DNA of 64,000 bases from JBJTUH01 sp044346175 (GTDB taxonomy: Bacteria; Cyanobacteriota; Vampirovibrionia; Vampirovibrionales; JAJTHC01): contig JBIIZQ010000002.1 of assembly GCA_044346175.1 (NCBI GenBank), positions 62,001 through 126,000 of the forward strand, written 5' to 3'. Of this stretch, positions 1 through 7,926 are shown piece after piece (position 1 is the first letter of the stretch; each line of letters begins with the position of its first letter). Both the position numbers and the translations under genes were made by a program. The notes under the pieces are model-generated. The model saw only the letters and a list, made by a program, of their open reading frames with translations. It was not told the origin of the DNA and made no database searches.

Positions 1-2482
1 AAAGTTGAGCTGCCACTTGAGATTTTTTAGCAGCTAGCTCGGAAGGGGTCAACGTCATAGGTGCCGAGGTACCATCAGGATTCAAAATATTGCCCTCTGC
101 ATCAAACAACACATCGCCTTGGGGTTGTTTCATTTTTTCGCTAGGCAAGCTACTTCTCAAAACTGCCGAACCCGTGTAAGCACTAGGCGTAGAGGCTGCA
201 TGATGCGTAGGGGTATCTGCCACCGATGTTGACGAAAGACCTGAATATTCTTTAGAATCCCGTGAGGTGCCACGCCCTAGCCCTGTCTTGTCTCGGGCAA
301 CACTACCACTAGTAGCACCTGAAGTAAAGCTTGTTGCAGGGCTAGATACAGGCGTGTATTCGGGTTGCGGTTTTAAAGCACGAGGGGCGTAAAGTCCATT
401 TTGTGTTTTACCCGAAAAGGGTGAAACACTATCAGCTATTGTGTTAGACAAAGGCGTGACGGTTTGTGCAGATTGGGAAGCACGAGGTTGCACGGCAGAC
501 ACAGGTACTGAAGCAAGCTCAGCGGAGGAAGCCAACGGCGTTGTCTGAGGTATAGAAACTTTTGACGAGGGCTTAGACGCGAAGGTCTCAGAAGGCAAGC
601 GTGTGGAAGCAACACCCGAGCGAGGCACCGTGGTAAAAGATGCTTCAGTGACAGGCGTAGAAGAACCCACAGCCTGAGGCGTACTCGTACGCACAGGGGA
701 TGGGGTCAATGCAGAAGAGGGTGTTTCGGAAGAGGACAGACCCTTTGAAACGATAGACGTTTGAGCTGTATTGAAAGCAGGTTTCAATGTGTCAATCTCA
801 TGGGTGCTACTCACATTGGGAGAGGCAAAAGCACTGGAAGATGCAGGAAGGTTGTCAGTCATTGTCAAGTTCGTACGATAGGCTACTGGCACAGAAGCTG
901 GCGCAGACCATTGACTACCCGTACTAAGCCCTGCTACTGGTAAAAAATTAGCCTGTTTAGAAGTTAAAGAAGAACGCCCTGAAACAGCAAAAGGCTCAGA
1001 CAACGGCACCTCTGATACATGTGAAGCTGGACGATACGTGTGCATCATCTGCTCAAGAGAGGGTACAAAAGAGGAACCAAGACGTGAAGAACGACCCGAA
1101 GGAACCTCTGTTGTAAGGTTTGCATGAGATAGTTTGTGAGAGAAGCCCGTCACGTTAGGTGCTTGGCTTACCCATGAACGAGGACGACCTGTCACCGTCA
1201 CGGGAGGGTACTGGATAGCCTCATCCACATGAACGACACGAGCACGCTGTGAAGGCTGTAACGAAGGCATCGCTGCTTCACGGGCTTGAGAGGTGCCTCG
1301 CACCCAAACACGAGCAGGTACACGCTCGGGATGCAAAGTTGTTTTGACTTCATCAAGCTCGGCCACCACACGACGAACTGTCTTGGCATCAGTCTTTACT
1401 TCAGGAAGTTCCCCAACAAAACGCTTCGCTGTATTCACATCAGCTTTTACTTCAGGAAGTTCCCCAACAAAACGCTTCGCTGTATTCACATCAGCTTTTA
1501 CTTCAGGAAGCTCCCCAACAAAACGCTTCGCTGTATTCACATCAGCTTTTACTTCAGGAAGCTCCCCAACAAAACGCTTCGCTGTATTCACATCAGCTTT
1601 TACTTCAGGAAGCTCCCCAACAAAACGCTTCACTGTATTCACATCAGCCTTTACTTCAGGAAGTTCTCCAGCTAAACGCTTCACTGTATTCACATCAGCT
1701 TTTACTTCAGGAAGTTCTCCAGCTAAACGCTTCGCTGTATTCACATCAGCCTTTACTTCAGGAAGCTCTCCGGCAAAGAGGGCAGTTCTTTTAGAAGCAG
1801 TGGCTTTTACAGCATCTAAACGCTCCCGTAAAGCACTTAAAGTGGTTTGGAGTTTTTTATCTTCACGACGTTTTGTACTCGTTAATGCCGTCCAAGTGGT
1901 TTGCTCCCCTTTGGATTTTCTAATTTGGGCACCGCTCCCTAAGCTATAGCTATGGGCATAAAAACGAGAAGCTTCTTGTGTTTTATCCGCCGTAGCACTC
2001 GCATCACCTATCACTGCACTTGTGACCGTTTTAATGACTTGACGCTCTTGTGAGGCACGTGCCAATTTGGCTTCCCCAAAGAGTCGTGATACAGAATCAG
2101 TGGCGGTCTGAGGACGTGTTCCGAACACTTTTTTAGAAAGTACACTCGCATCCTGTGGTATGCCCTTAGGCTTCAGTGCTGGAGGTAATTTGACCTGAGC
2201 AGCTTCAGAAAGTCCTTGGGATGCCTTGGCTGACACTTTAGAAGTGCTTTGGAGGGCTGTTTTTACAACCTTAGGTAAGGCAGTACTTTCTTGAACTTTT
2301 GACGTAAGTGCGGGAAGTCCTACAAGTGCCTCTTTAGCCTGCGTAAACTTGGGGGTTAGTTTTTGAGCTTGTGTTGCAAGTTTCGTGCCTGTTTGTTTAA
2401 CTTCAGGCATAATCATACCCATAGCTTTACTAGCTTTTTGTAAGCCAGTCTTCATTTTGCCAATGGATACGTTAATCATCAT
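1..2482 (-). CDS. Large Ser/Thr-rich repeat protein, 3' end cut by window start
   Basis: The reading frame is open from a doubled start (ATGATG, first ATG at 2482) down to base 1, giving at least 827 residues without a stop. I do not recognise the family. The N-terminus (MMINVSIGKMKTGLQKASKA) has no signal peptide; the first ~230 residues are Lys/Ala/Thr/Ser-rich and look helical. Eight copies of a 17-residue repeat (GELPEVKADVNTAKRFV type) follow at about residues 238-373. The rest, at least 450 residues, is Ser/Thr/Pro-rich and probably disordered, with a short ordered-looking segment near the window edge (VLFDAEGNILNPDGT). The gene lies downstream, on the same strand, of three small glycine-rich ORFs but is separated from them by a strong hairpin, so it probably has its own promoter. 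A surface, scaffold or secreted role is possible but not shown. Confidence 0.8.
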   Translation of the reverse strand, partial: MMINVSIGKMKTGLQKASKAMGMIMPEVKQTGTKLATQAQKLTPKFTQAKEALVGLPALTSKVQESTALPKVVKTALQSTSKVSAKASQGLSEAAQVKLPPALKPKGIPQDASVLSKKVFGTRPQTATDSVSRLFGEAKLARASQERQVIKTVTSAVIGDASATADKTQEASRFYAHSYSLGSGAQIRKSKGEQTTWTALTSTKRREDKKLQTTLSALRERLDAVKATASKRTALFAGELPEVKADVNTAKRLAGELPEVKADVNTVKRLAGELPEVKADVNTVKRFVGELPEVKADVNTAKRFVGELPEVKADVNTAKRFVGELPEVKADVNTAKRFVGELPEVKADVNTAKRFVGELPEVKTDAKTVRRVVAELDEVKTTLHPERVPARVWVRGTSQAREAAMPSLQPSQRARVVHVDEAIQYPPVTVTGRPRSWVSQAPNVTGFSHKLSHANLTTEVPSGRSSRLGSSFVPSLEQMMHTYRPASHVSEVPLSEPFAVSGRSSLTSKQANFLPVAGLSTGSQWSAPASVPVAYRTNLTMTDNLPASSSAFASPNVSSTHEIDTLKPAFNTAQTSIVSKGLSSSETPSSALTPSPVRTSTPQAVGSSTPVTEASFTTVPRSGVASTRLPSETFASKPSSKVSIPQTTPLASSAELASVPVSAVQPRASQSAQTVTPLSNTIADSVSPFSGKTQNGLYAPRALKPQPEYTPVSSPATSFTSGATSGSVARDKTGLGRGTSRDSKEYSGLSSTSVADTPTHHAASTPSAYTGSAVLRSSLPSEKMKQPQGDVLFDAEGNILNPDGTSAPMTLTPSELAAKKSQVAAQL
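1364..1771 (-). repeat. Eight tandem 51-bp units encoding a 17-aa repeat
   Basis: The 51-bp period is exact: the landmark acttcagg recurs at 1398, 1449, 1500, 1551, 1602, 1653, 1704 and 1755. Each unit encodes GELPEVKxDxxTxxRxx. Units in the middle are almost identical in DNA, while the last one (GELPEVKTDAKTVRRVV) has drifted and a degenerate ninth (AELDEVKTTLHPERV) follows. The pattern suggests recent expansion by slippage or unequal crossing-over. A proline once per 17 residues in an otherwise amphipathic, charged sequence suggests short helices broken by kinks. The units abut with no spacers, so this is not a CRISPR array. Confidence 0.95.
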
Positions 2483-2837
2483 TTTTAGTAAAGCTCTCTC
2501 ATGGAAGGTGGATGTTTTATGGCTGTCCTGATGCTTTTAAAAAGCAAGGAAAGGTGTCACACATCACAACACAACAGGCACTCTCAACGCTCAAAACTGA
2601 GACACTTTAATAAAAACAGGCTCCCCACTAAAATTGCCCTTCCTTACAAAAAAGCCTCATAAAAAGAAACGGTTCAGTCAAGTTTTTTGCGTCATAGCGA
2701 CCGTAAGGAGGTATCCACACTACACACCCTTAAGCTAGGAGTAAAACCCACAAGCACCCTGAGGGAAACCCTCAGGGTGCTTGTTCAATAGAAATAACAG
2801 ACTCTCCCAAAACGTAAAATCAACAGCAACACCCTGC
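2483..2837. other. Intergenic gap with terminator and upstream region of the repeat protein
   Basis: 355 bp without a supported gene. It holds the strong hairpin at 2751-2783 and, nearer 2482, the presumed promoter region of the repeat protein, in which I see no convincing -35/-10 pair. An AAGGAGGT on the + strand near 2704 has no start codon at a usable distance. Confidence 0.6.
2751..2783 (-). terminator. Strong hairpin terminator after the small-ORF run
   Basis: Perfect 15-bp inverted repeat (caagcaccctgaggg at 2751-2765 against 2769-2783) with a three-base loop. Read on the minus strand it is followed by a T-rich stretch. It lies 55 bp beyond the stop of the last small ORF (2838). Confidence 0.8.
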
Positions 2838-3053
2838 TCAAGAAATGTACTTCGTAATACTATCAAAAGTTTCTATCTTACGTGCTACAAGTTGCTGTTC
2901 CAAATTGGTTTTATTCTCTCCAAAATACTTATCCAACATTGCCTTTTGTTCCAATGTTTTATTATTAGCCACTTGCTTTTTACCACCACCTCCCAAAAAT
3001 TTGGAGGCAATACCTAAGCCAGCTTGTACTGCAAGTCCTTGTAAGAAGACACG
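2838..3053 (-). CDS. Small glycine-rich ORF without a usual start codon (copy A)
   Basis: An open frame of 71 codons plus TGA that reads RVFLQGLAVQAGLGIASKFL at its start and ends IETFDSITKYIS; the C-terminal half is charged and helix-like. An in-frame TGA (3054-3056) precedes it and there is no ATG or GTG in frame near the start. Its first bases are part of a 20-nt sequence, with a perfect Shine-Dalgarno GGAGGT, that is repeated exactly at the next ORF. The only start codon beside that site, GTG, is in another frame and just three bases from GGAGGT. It may use a rare start codon or a -1 shift after the GTG, or be a decayed gene. I do not recognise the protein. Confidence 0.4.
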   Translation of the reverse strand, partial: RVFLQGLAVQAGLGIASKFLGGGGKKQVANNKTLEQKAMLDKYFGENKTNLEQQLVARKIETFDSITKYIS

Positions 3054-3061
3054 TCACCTCC
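3042..3061 (-). repeat. 20-nt shared start-region element, copy 1
   Basis: On the minus strand this reads GGAGGTGACGTGTCTTCTTA, identical to 3326-3345. It covers the ribosome-binding site and the first four codons of small ORF A. The flanking sequence on both sides differs from the other copy. Confidence 0.9.
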
Positions 3062-3124
3062 CAAATATGCTCTGTGTTCAAAGATGCCATCACCCTCATC
3101 ACTGGGGATAACACTTAATAAAGG

Positions 3125-3337
3125 CTACTTTTTAGTCGCTGGAAAATACATTTTGTTAATAGTGTCTTCTTTCGAGAGAAGTTCTCGAGGGTCAACACCA
3201 CTACTCCCTGTAGGACTTGTAGCACGATTGCCGCCCAAGGAAGATAACCCAGCACTTAAAGCACCTGCTTTACCACCTGTAAGATAGCCAACACCAACAT
3301 TGGCTGCTGTTTTGAGAATACCACCTAAGAAGACACG
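3125..3337 (-). CDS. Small glycine-rich ORF without a usual start codon (copy B)
   Basis: An open frame of 70 codons plus TAG. It starts RVFLGGILKTAANVGVGYLT, is Gly/Ala-rich in the first half and ends DTINKMYFPATKK. As in copy A, an in-frame TGA (3338-3340) precedes it and no ATG/GTG/TTG lies near the start, while GGAGGT is perfectly placed just upstream. Here, but not in copy A, an ATG eight codons upstream is in frame across that TGA. The two proteins resemble each other only at RVFL and in general character. It could be a real gene with an unusual start, a frameshifted gene, or a remnant. Function unknown. Confidence 0.4.
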   Translation of the reverse strand, partial: RVFLGGILKTAANVGVGYLTGGKAGALSAGLSSLGGNRATSPTGSSGVDPRELLSKEDTINKMYFPATKK

Positions 3338-3345
3338 TCACCTCC
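3326..3345 (-). repeat. 20-nt shared start-region element, copy 2
   Basis: Identical to 3042-3061. It carries the GGAGGT ribosome-binding site and the opening codons of small ORF B. Confidence 0.9.
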
Positions 3346-3394
3346 TATATTTGTATAGAGTCATTCATCCTATGACATTTATGAACAGTAGGTC

Positions 3395-3601
3395 TTAAAA
3401 ATATTTTGAAAGCATATCGACATTTTGAGACTGAAGTAGTTGACCCTTTTTTGCAGCATTCAAAGCATTTAAAGCCGTAATACCCTGCCCCACAGGCGTG
3501 CCTTTCGTAAGTGCTTGTAAACCGACCTTAGCACCTAGATTAAGCCCTTTTTTCAACAAACCACCAAAACCTTTTTTGCCACCAATGCCAATACCTATCA
3601 T
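3395..3601 (-). CDS. Small glycine-rich basic protein, 68 aa
   Basis: First member in reading order of the run of three ~70-codon ORFs. It begins with ATG (MIGIGIGGKKGFGGLLKKGL) and continues as an Ala/Gly/Leu/Lys-rich sequence ending NVDMLSKYF. The N-terminal half could form a cationic amphipathic helix; there is no signal peptide and no cysteine. The ribosome-binding site is weak. Length and composition match the two ORFs downstream (DKYF occurs in ORF A, SKYF here), which supports a small family. Function unknown; a membrane-active peptide or a structural small protein are possibilities only. Confidence 0.55.
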   Translation of the reverse strand: MIGIGIGGKKGFGGLLKKGLNLGAKVGLQALTKGTPVGQGITALNALNAAKKGQLLQSQNVDMLSKYF

Positions 3602-3958
3602 GATGCGGGTACTTTCTCATCTTCTACAGTATGAAATCGTTACGTTATTTCTCTCTGTTTATGGGTCTATTTTTCTCTCTCTTAAACCTTGCCTTACTAA
3701 AGGAGTGGCTTTACGCTTCAGATATTAGTACCTTCGGCAGTACTAAGAGAAAGTTTAGGATACTCTGGTATCTTTTCAAAAAGAACTTTACACACGATGT
3801 TTCAAAGCGTACATCAGCTCACATAAGCCTCAGGAAGACACTAGGGCTGTCGTGATACTATGGACATCAAGGCATGTTACAAGTAGTATAAAGAGGCACT
3901 TTTGAGTATTGTTCTTGCCTGTTTCTTTCAGCCAATGTATGGAGCCAAACCTAAGCCC
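3602..3958. other. Intergenic gap upstream of efp, divergent with the small ORFs
   Basis: 357 bp between divergently read genes, AT-rich. It should contain the promoters for both directions; a TATAAA-like -10 candidate (gtataaagagg, near 3885-3895) lies upstream of efp. A + strand frame starting near 3631 begins with a signal-peptide-like stretch but has no ribosome-binding site and unremarkable sequence afterwards. Confidence 0.5.
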
Positions 3959-4519
3959 ATGATGACCACCAGTAACGACTTCCGCACAGGAATGACCCTT
4001 GAAATTGATAGCAACCTCTGGCAAGTGGTTGAATTCCTGCACGTAAAACCTGGTAAAGGGGCTGCTTTCGTACGTTCCAAATTAAAGAACGTTCAAACAG
4101 GACAAGTCCTCGAAAAAACATTTCGTGCAGGTGAAAAAGTCACCGATGCACGCATTGAAAAGTCTGAAATGCAGTACCTTTACAATGACGGTGAAACGTA
4201 TACGTTCATGGATAACGAAAGTTTTGAACAGCTTACGATGCAAAAACACCAAGTGGGCGAAGGCGTAAAATACCTTAAAGAGTCCATGAATGTCCATGTC
4301 ATGAAGCATAACGATAACGTCATTGGGGTCGACATCCCAGCGCATGTGGTGCTTGAAGTGGTCGATACACCACCCAACGAAAAAGGAAACACTTCTTCAG
4401 GCGGCACCAAACCTGCAACCCTTGAAACAGGGGCTGTCGTAAACGTACCGTTCTTCGTCGTGAATGGCGACATGATTCGTGTGGATACTCGTAACAACTC
4501 TTATATTGACCGTGCCTAG
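3959..4519 (+). CDS. efp: Elongation factor P
   Basis: EF-P binds between the P and E sites of the ribosome and relieves stalling at polyproline. The protein matches the family throughout: N-terminal KOW-like domain (NDFRTGMTLEIDSNLWQVVE), the loop HVKPGKGAAFVRSKLKN with the lysine (residue 33) that other bacteria modify, then two OB-like domains ending RVDTRNNSYIDRA. I chose the doubled ATG at 3959, which gives 186 residues and the usual family start; an upstream TTG at 3902 would add 19 unrelated residues. No lysine-modifying enzyme (EpmA/EpmB/EarP) is seen in the window. accB follows after a palindromic terminator, and efp-accB adjacency is typical of Cyanobacteria. Confidence 0.97.
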   Translation: MMTTSNDFRTGMTLEIDSNLWQVVEFLHVKPGKGAAFVRSKLKNVQTGQVLEKTFRAGEKVTDARIEKSEMQYLYNDGETYTFMDNESFEQLTMQKHQVGEGVKYLKESMNVHVMKHNDNVIGVDIPAHVVLEVVDTPPNEKGNTSSGGTKPATLETGAVVNVPFFVVNGDMIRVDTRNNSYIDRA

Positions 4520-4534
4520 TCTTCAATGACGCTT

Positions 4535-4566
4535 GTATGGCTTTTTATCATGATAAAAAGCCATAC
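4535..4566 (+). terminator. Perfect 32-bp palindrome after efp
   Basis: gtatggctttttatca is followed directly by its exact reverse complement. It starts 15 bp after the efp stop and probably terminates efp transcription. It also shows that the in-frame ATG at 4537, which sits inside the palindrome, is not the start of accB. Confidence 0.8.
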
Positions 4567-4608
4567 CTATGGATAAAAAAGTTTGTATGGAAAGGCTGGT
4601 TTGTCCTT

Positions 4609-5103
4609 ATGATGTTTGATATTGATAAAATCCGTATTTTAGCTGAGTTAGCCTCAGAAAAAAACCTTGCTGAAATCACCCTAACCGAGGGTGAAAATAC
4701 GCTGACTTTAAAGCTCCCAGCTGCATTTCCTTCCACGGTAACGCAAGTAGCACCCGCTATGGCTGCTGCACCCATGGCACCCATTGCAGCCCCTCTAACG
4801 AGTATGCCTGATAGTGTTGCAAGTGCAAGTGTCCCTGTTACAGCCGCTACGGCGGTAGCGGAAGGTGTGGTCATTACAGCACCCATGGTAGGAACGTTCT
4901 ACGCAGCACCATCCCCTGACAAACCAGCCTATGTACAAGTAGGTGACACCATTACAGTGGGTAAACCTCTGTGTATTATTGAAGCCATGAAGCAGATGAA
5001 TGAGCTTGAAGCTGAAATATCAGGCACGGTTTTGGAAGTGATTGCTCAAAATGGTCAACCCGTTGAGTTTGGTCAACCTCTTTTTAGAGTCAAGCCCTCA
5101 TAA
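4609..5103 (+). CDS. accB: Biotin carboxyl carrier protein of acetyl-CoA carboxylase
   Basis: Carries the biotin that shuttles CO2 from biotin carboxylase (AccC) to the carboxyltransferase in the first step of fatty-acid synthesis. The N-terminal ~35 residues (FDIDKIRILAELASEKNLAEI) match the AccB assembly region. An Ala/Pro/Met-rich linker follows, then the biotinyl domain from about residue 85 with EAMKQMNE; Lys128 is the biotinylated residue. The usual motif is AMKMMNE, so Gln replaces the second Met. I chose the doubled ATG at 4609 (164 aa) because the earlier in-frame ATG lies in the upstream terminator palindrome. accC follows 90 bp downstream on the same strand. Confidence 0.96.
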   Translation: MMFDIDKIRILAELASEKNLAEITLTEGENTLTLKLPAAFPSTVTQVAPAMAAAPMAPIAAPLTSMPDSVASASVPVTAATAVAEGVVITAPMVGTFYAAPSPDKPAYVQVGDTITVGKPLCIIEAMKQMNELEAEISGTVLEVIAQNGQPVEFGQPLFRVKPS

Positions 5104-5193
5104 GGGTGATGTGAGTCTACTCATACCATCATCAACCCATTGTTATTGCATCTTGCCTGAGTGCCTCACTTTATGGAAAGCTCCTTATAGCCC

Positions 5194-6624
5194 ATGATGT
5201 TTTCTAGCGTAACGCTTACCCCTCAAACGACTGAGACCCTTGAAAAAAAGCCCGTAGTGATTCGACCCTTTAAAAAGGTTTTAATTGCAAATCGGGGTGA
5301 AATTGCACTACGCATTATTCGAGCTTGTAAAGAGCTGGGTATCGGTACAGTGATGGTGTATTCTCAGGCAGACAGTGATAGCCTTGCCGTACAAATGGCA
5401 GATGAAGCTTACTGTATTGGGCCAGCCGCTGCAGGACAAAGTTACCTCCATGTGGCGAATATTATTTCTGTGGCACTCATGGCAGAATGTCAAGCCATTC
5501 ACCCTGGGTATGGGTTTTTATCTGAAAATGCCGATTTTGCAGAACTCTGTGCGGCTCATGAGATTCAATTTATTGGCTCCCCCGCACAGGCTATTCGGAA
5601 TATGGGCGATAAAGCAGTCGCTAAAAAAACCATGAAAGCAGCGGGCATGCCTGTTGTGCCAGGAACAGACGGTCCTGTTGAGAGCATGGAAGCCCTTAAA
5701 GCGTGGGCAAAAGAGGCGGGGTACCCTGTGCTTCTGAAAGCCTCTGCGGGTGGGGGTGGGAAAGGCATGCGTCTTGTCCATGAAGAAAGTGAGATAGAAT
5801 CGCAGTGTCAAATGGCACAGAATGAAGCCCAAGCAGCTTTTGGTAATCCTGAGGTGTATGCAGAAAAGTATCTTTTAAAGCCTCGCCATATTGAGTTTCA
5901 AATTCTCGCTGACCGTTACGGGCATGTCATTCACCTTGGCGAGCGGGAATGTTCTATCCAACGTCGTCATCAAAAACTGTTTGAAGAAGCCCCTTCCTGC
6001 TTACTCACCGCCGAACAACGTCACACGATTGGTGAACGCATTGTAGCTGCCGTCAAGCAAGTAGGCTATGAGGGTGCTGGAACCGTCGAATGCTTGTTTG
6101 ATGCCCAAGGCAATTACTACTTCATGGAAATGAACACACGGATTCAAGTGGAACACCCTGTCACGGAAGCCATCACAGGGATTGACCTCCTTCAGTGGCA
6201 AATCCGCATTGCCCAAGGTGAGCCTTTAACCCTCACACAAGAGGACATTGTATTGAGAGGTCATGCCCTTGAGTGCCGTATCAACGCAGAAGATATGCAC
6301 AAAAACTTTATGCCTATGCCTGGCACCATTGATGGTTACATTGCCCCTGGTGGGCCTGGGGTACGGGTGGATAGCCATGTGTACCAAGGGTATAAAATCC
6401 CTCCTTACTACGACTCATTAGTAGGTAAGCTCATTGTGTGGGGTGAAAATCGTCATACCGCTATTGCACGCATGAAACGAGCCTTGGGCGAGTATGCAAT
6501 TACAGGTATCCCCACTACGATTGCCTTTCATGAAAAGTTGATGCGTCATGAACCTTTTATCGAAGGGACTTCCATTGCGACTGACTTCCTCGAACTCCAT
6601 AAGCATTATTTTTTTGATGCTTAA
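5194..6624 (+). CDS. accC: Biotin carboxylase subunit of acetyl-CoA carboxylase
   Basis: ATP-dependent carboxylation of the biotin on AccB. 476 residues: the first ~28 form an extension before the family start (FKKVLIANRGEIALRIIRAC). The biotin carboxylase N-domain, ATP-grasp domain (glycine loop KASAGGGGKGMR; FMEMNTRIQVEHPVTE with catalytic Glu/Asn/Arg) and C-domain follow in the usual order. Start is a doubled ATG at 5194. It probably forms an operon with accB; the carboxyltransferase genes accA and accD are not in the window. Confidence 0.97.
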   Translation: MMFSSVTLTPQTTETLEKKPVVIRPFKKVLIANRGEIALRIIRACKELGIGTVMVYSQADSDSLAVQMADEAYCIGPAAAGQSYLHVANIISVALMAECQAIHPGYGFLSENADFAELCAAHEIQFIGSPAQAIRNMGDKAVAKKTMKAAGMPVVPGTDGPVESMEALKAWAKEAGYPVLLKASAGGGGKGMRLVHEESEIESQCQMAQNEAQAAFGNPEVYAEKYLLKPRHIEFQILADRYGHVIHLGERECSIQRRHQKLFEEAPSCLLTAEQRHTIGERIVAAVKQVGYEGAGTVECLFDAQGNYYFMEMNTRIQVEHPVTEAITGIDLLQWQIRIAQGEPLTLTQEDIVLRGHALECRINAEDMHKNFMPMPGTIDGYIAPGGPGVRVDSHVYQGYKIPPYYDSLVGKLIVWGENRHTAIARMKRALGEYAITGIPTTIAFHEKLMRHEPFIEGTSIATDFLELHKHYFFDA

Positions 6625-6660
6625 TCGCATACCCGTGCCATGGAAAGCGGTACTATCGGT

Positions 6661-7887
6661 ATGAAGGTACTTCTCGTACGGCTCTCTGCCCATGGCGATA
6701 TTTTACAAACGCTCCCTGTGCTTGCCCATATGAAGGCAGCCTATCCTACCCTCCATGTTGGATGGCTTGTCGAGTTGGAAGGGTCATCGCTTTTAAGTGA
6801 CCATCCTCTCATTGACACCTTGCATGTTATCCCACGTAAAACGTGGTTACGGGACCTCAAACGAGGACGACTTTTAAGCGTTGGCAAGGCAATTTGGCAT
6901 ACCCTACACAGCTTACGTCAAGAGGGCTACACCCTTGCCATTGACGTACAAGGGCTTTTCAAAAGTGCCATTTGGCCTTGGCTCATGGGCATACCTTACC
7001 GTTTAGGCTTTCAAGCGTCTCGAGAATATGCAAGCCTCCTTTATACCCACACGGTAGCCCCTCACAACCTCACCGATACCCAAACGCCCATTTATCAAAC
7101 TTTTTTACGGGTCTGGGAAGGGGTTCAGCGTATTCCCAAACTGAAAAAGGCTCTCATGCCCTTTGCCTCTTCAGATTCAGAAATATTCGCACCTAAAACC
7201 ACACCTACAACGCTTTACCCTTACCCTGAAGCAAGTATGGATGAAATAGCTGCCTTAAGACTGACCCTTCAACAACAGCACTGGAAAGCTGACCATGTTA
7301 GCCTTGCCATGGCACCCGCTACCAAGTGGGAAAGTAAATGTTGGCCTGATGCGTACTGGGCGACACTCGTTCAAACACTTGCCAGTCAAGCCCCAAGCGT
7401 TCAGTGTGTGTTTGTGGGTACTGTTGAAGATGCAAAAAACTTTCCGCTATGCCATGCGGCGATATTAGCACACCCTCAAGGCATTACGATGGCAGGAAAG
7501 ACCTCTCTAAGAACTATTTTTCCATTACTTCAACTGATGAGCGTGTTTATCGGGGGCGATAGCTTTGCGATGCACGTGGCCCATGTGACACAACATCAGC
7601 AGTATCTGAAAGCACAGCACCTTATCCCCATCATAGGGCTATGGGGAGCTACCGCTCCTCTCCGAACGGGGTCGCTTTTCCACCAAGCACACCTTGCACT
7701 GCATCACCAGCCATGGCTGGCATGTCAACCCTGCTTCAAAAAACGTTGTCTCTTCGATGAAACCCTTCATCCTGAAAAACACCTTGCCTGTCTGCGTGCT
7801 TTAACGCCCGAAAAGGTGTATGCCTCTTTGTTACCTTACCTCGTCGCACCAAGCACATACCCTACCTCAGAAACCACGATGGTTTAA
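6661..7887 (+). CDS. Family 9 glycosyltransferase, heptosyltransferase I-like
   Basis: Resembles the ADP-heptose:LPS heptosyltransferases, which add heptose to the lipopolysaccharide inner core at the cytoplasmic face. The N-terminus (MKVLLVRLSAHGDILQTLPV) is the typical GT9 start, with the G-D pair near the acceptor site. An IDVQGLFKS segment is followed by the donor-binding C-terminal domain (FIGGDSFAMHVAH, PIIGLWGATAPLRTG) and a Cys-containing tail (CQPCFKKRCLF) common in this family. I chose ATG 6661 over 6640 because it gives that start. It lies 36 bp after accC. It suggests an LPS-bearing outer membrane, but the sugar is not proven. Confidence 0.85.
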   Translation: MKVLLVRLSAHGDILQTLPVLAHMKAAYPTLHVGWLVELEGSSLLSDHPLIDTLHVIPRKTWLRDLKRGRLLSVGKAIWHTLHSLRQEGYTLAIDVQGLFKSAIWPWLMGIPYRLGFQASREYASLLYTHTVAPHNLTDTQTPIYQTFLRVWEGVQRIPKLKKALMPFASSDSEIFAPKTTPTTLYPYPEASMDEIAALRLTLQQQHWKADHVSLAMAPATKWESKCWPDAYWATLVQTLASQAPSVQCVFVGTVEDAKNFPLCHAAILAHPQGITMAGKTSLRTIFPLLQLMSVFIGGDSFAMHVAHVTQHQQYLKAQHLIPIIGLWGATAPLRTGSLFHQAHLALHHQPWLACQPCFKKRCLFDETLHPEKHLACLRALTPEKVYASLLPYLVAPSTYPTSETTMV

Positions 7888-7926
7888 CGCTTTGTATGCG
7901 TTCTTTTTACTTAAAAGCGATACCCC

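Noticed and set aside
1364..1771. CRISPR-like array
   Set aside because: The units abut with no unique spacers and lie within a coding frame with a 17-codon period.
1286..1949. Plus-strand repetitive frames over the 51-bp repeats
   Set aside because: They are antisense readings of the repeat in the minus-strand gene; the 51-bp period keeps every frame open. The minus frame extends far beyond the repeat and has normal composition.
2704..2712. AAGGAGGT on the plus strand suggesting a gene start
   Set aside because: No start codon occurs within a usable distance downstream, and only the terminator hairpin follows.
3631..3855. Plus-strand 74-aa frame starting with a signal-peptide-like sequence
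   Set aside because: No ribosome-binding site, and the remainder has no protein-like pattern; it lies in the region expected to carry promoters for efp and the small ORFs.
4537..4608. Longer accB start at the ATG inside the palindrome
   Set aside because: It would place the efp terminator in the coding sequence and add 24 residues not seen in the family; the doubled ATG at 4609 gives the normal AccB N-terminus.
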